Assembly (NCBI GenBank): GCA_964605095.1
Contig: CAZSBS010000056.1
Location: 1 to 21,023, forward strand
Source: JAUWQU01 sp964605095
Lineage (GTDB): Bacteria > Planctomycetota > Phycisphaerae > SM23-33
Length of the DNA: 21,023 nt
Direction of reading: 5' to 3'
Position numbers and translations under genes: made by a program. Below are positions 20,866 to 21,023 of the stretch, piece by piece; within the stretch, counting starts at the first letter, position 1, and the number at the start of each line of letters is the position of its first letter. The notes below the pieces were generated by a model, which was not told the origin of the DNA, did no database searches, and saw only the letters and a program-made list of their open reading frames with translations.

Positions 20866-20894
20866 TTGCAAAACGGCCCCGCCGGGTGTAAACA
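20866..20894 (+). promoter_or_regulatory. Weak candidate promoter upstream of the tRNA
   Basis: TTGCAA, a 17-nt spacer, TAAACA. It lies about 90 nt before the tRNA, which would leave a 5' leader of about 83 nt to be processed. The -10 is poor. Confidence 0.25.
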
Positions 20895-20954
20895 TTCATT
20901 AGTCTTGTTTCGCATGCGTCGGCGGCGTAGGGCAATGCCCGCCCCGCGGCCGCG

Positions 20955-20976
20955 ATCTGCCTACCGGCGGGCAGAT
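20955..20976. repeat. Hairpin ATCTGCC / GGCAGAT just before the tRNA
   Basis: A perfect 7-bp stem (20955-20961 with 20970-20976), 8-nt loop, 7 nt before the tRNA 5' end. It may be a small dispersed palindrome or a leader structure. Confidence 0.4.
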
Positions 20977-20983
20977 GCGATCC

Positions 20984-21023
20984 GGGCCCTTAGCTCAGCG
21001 GTCAGAGCAGGGGACTCATAATC
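20984..21023 (+). tRNA. tRNA with CAT anticodon (elongator Met or Ile2), truncated by window end
   Basis: The first 40 nt fit a tRNA exactly: acceptor strand GGGCCCT, T8 A9, D-stem GCTC/GAGC with loop AGCGGTCA, A26, anticodon stem GGGGA, then loop CT-CAT-AA and the start of the 3' anticodon strand (TC). The anticodon is CAT. The G at position 1 argues against initiator tRNA, leaving elongator tRNA-Met or the lysidine-modified tRNA-Ile. The 3' half is outside the window. Confidence 0.85.

Noticed and set aside
20827..21021. Continuation of the EF-hand frame as a real coding region
   Set aside because: It loses all resemblance, becomes Arg-rich and overlaps the tRNA.

Overview
The window looks like a chromosomal segment from a GC-rich bacterium of the Planctomycetota, possibly Phycisphaerae-like. 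The evidence is the gene content: a secreted WD40 protein with a C-terminal HEAT-type tail, a short CxxC/CxxC zinc-ribbon protein with a proline-rich linker, a PKD/Ig-like tail of a secreted protein, an EF-hand fragment of the LDKNGDGKID type, and intergenic regions rich in small palindromes. This is an inference from family style; no rRNA or ribosomal marker is present.

Layout. 1-820: the 3' end of a secreted-type PKD/Ig-like protein, followed by the C-terminal remnant of an IS630-family transposase. 969-9247, all on the minus strand: hpt (purine salvage), a membrane bPH2-domain protein, a large exported WD40 protein, then bioB-bioF-bioD-bioA. The four biotin genes cover 7-keto-8-aminopelargonate to biotin; no pimeloyl-ACP gene (bioC, bioH or bioW) is present. 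The spacings are bioF-bioD 10 nt and bioD-bioA 4-nt overlap, but a 219-bp repeat-bearing gap separates bioB from bioF. 9248-9536: a divergent intergenic region with good sigma70-like promoters in both directions. 9543-11426, plus strand: a 627-aa exported protein of unknown function with its own promoter, ribosome binding site and hairpin terminator. 11609-12603, minus strand: yjbQ, then a zinc-ribbon protein. 12791-14581, plus strand: a TIGR03960-type B12-binding radical SAM protein. 14819-17759, minus strand: a tightly coupled trio of a degenerate metallo-beta-lactamase-fold protein and two CNNM/CorC-like CBS membrane proteins. 18073-20586, minus strand: ComEC/Rec2, the DNA-uptake channel. 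The right edge holds an EF-hand gene fragment and the first 40 nt of a CAT-anticodon tRNA.

No defence system, CRISPR array, prophage or biosynthetic novelty is visible. The most unusual DNA is intergenic. Two related long palindromic elements (about 4225-4391 and 14593-14790) combine GAA-rich tracts, a shared 22-nt block and GGATTACA-type inverted repeats. Two identical 22-nt hairpins lie at 11525 and 12665, and several other hairpins and a heptamer tandem repeat are also present. The most unusual proteins are the metal-site-depleted MBL-fold protein at 17079-17759 and the orphan exported protein at 9543-11426.
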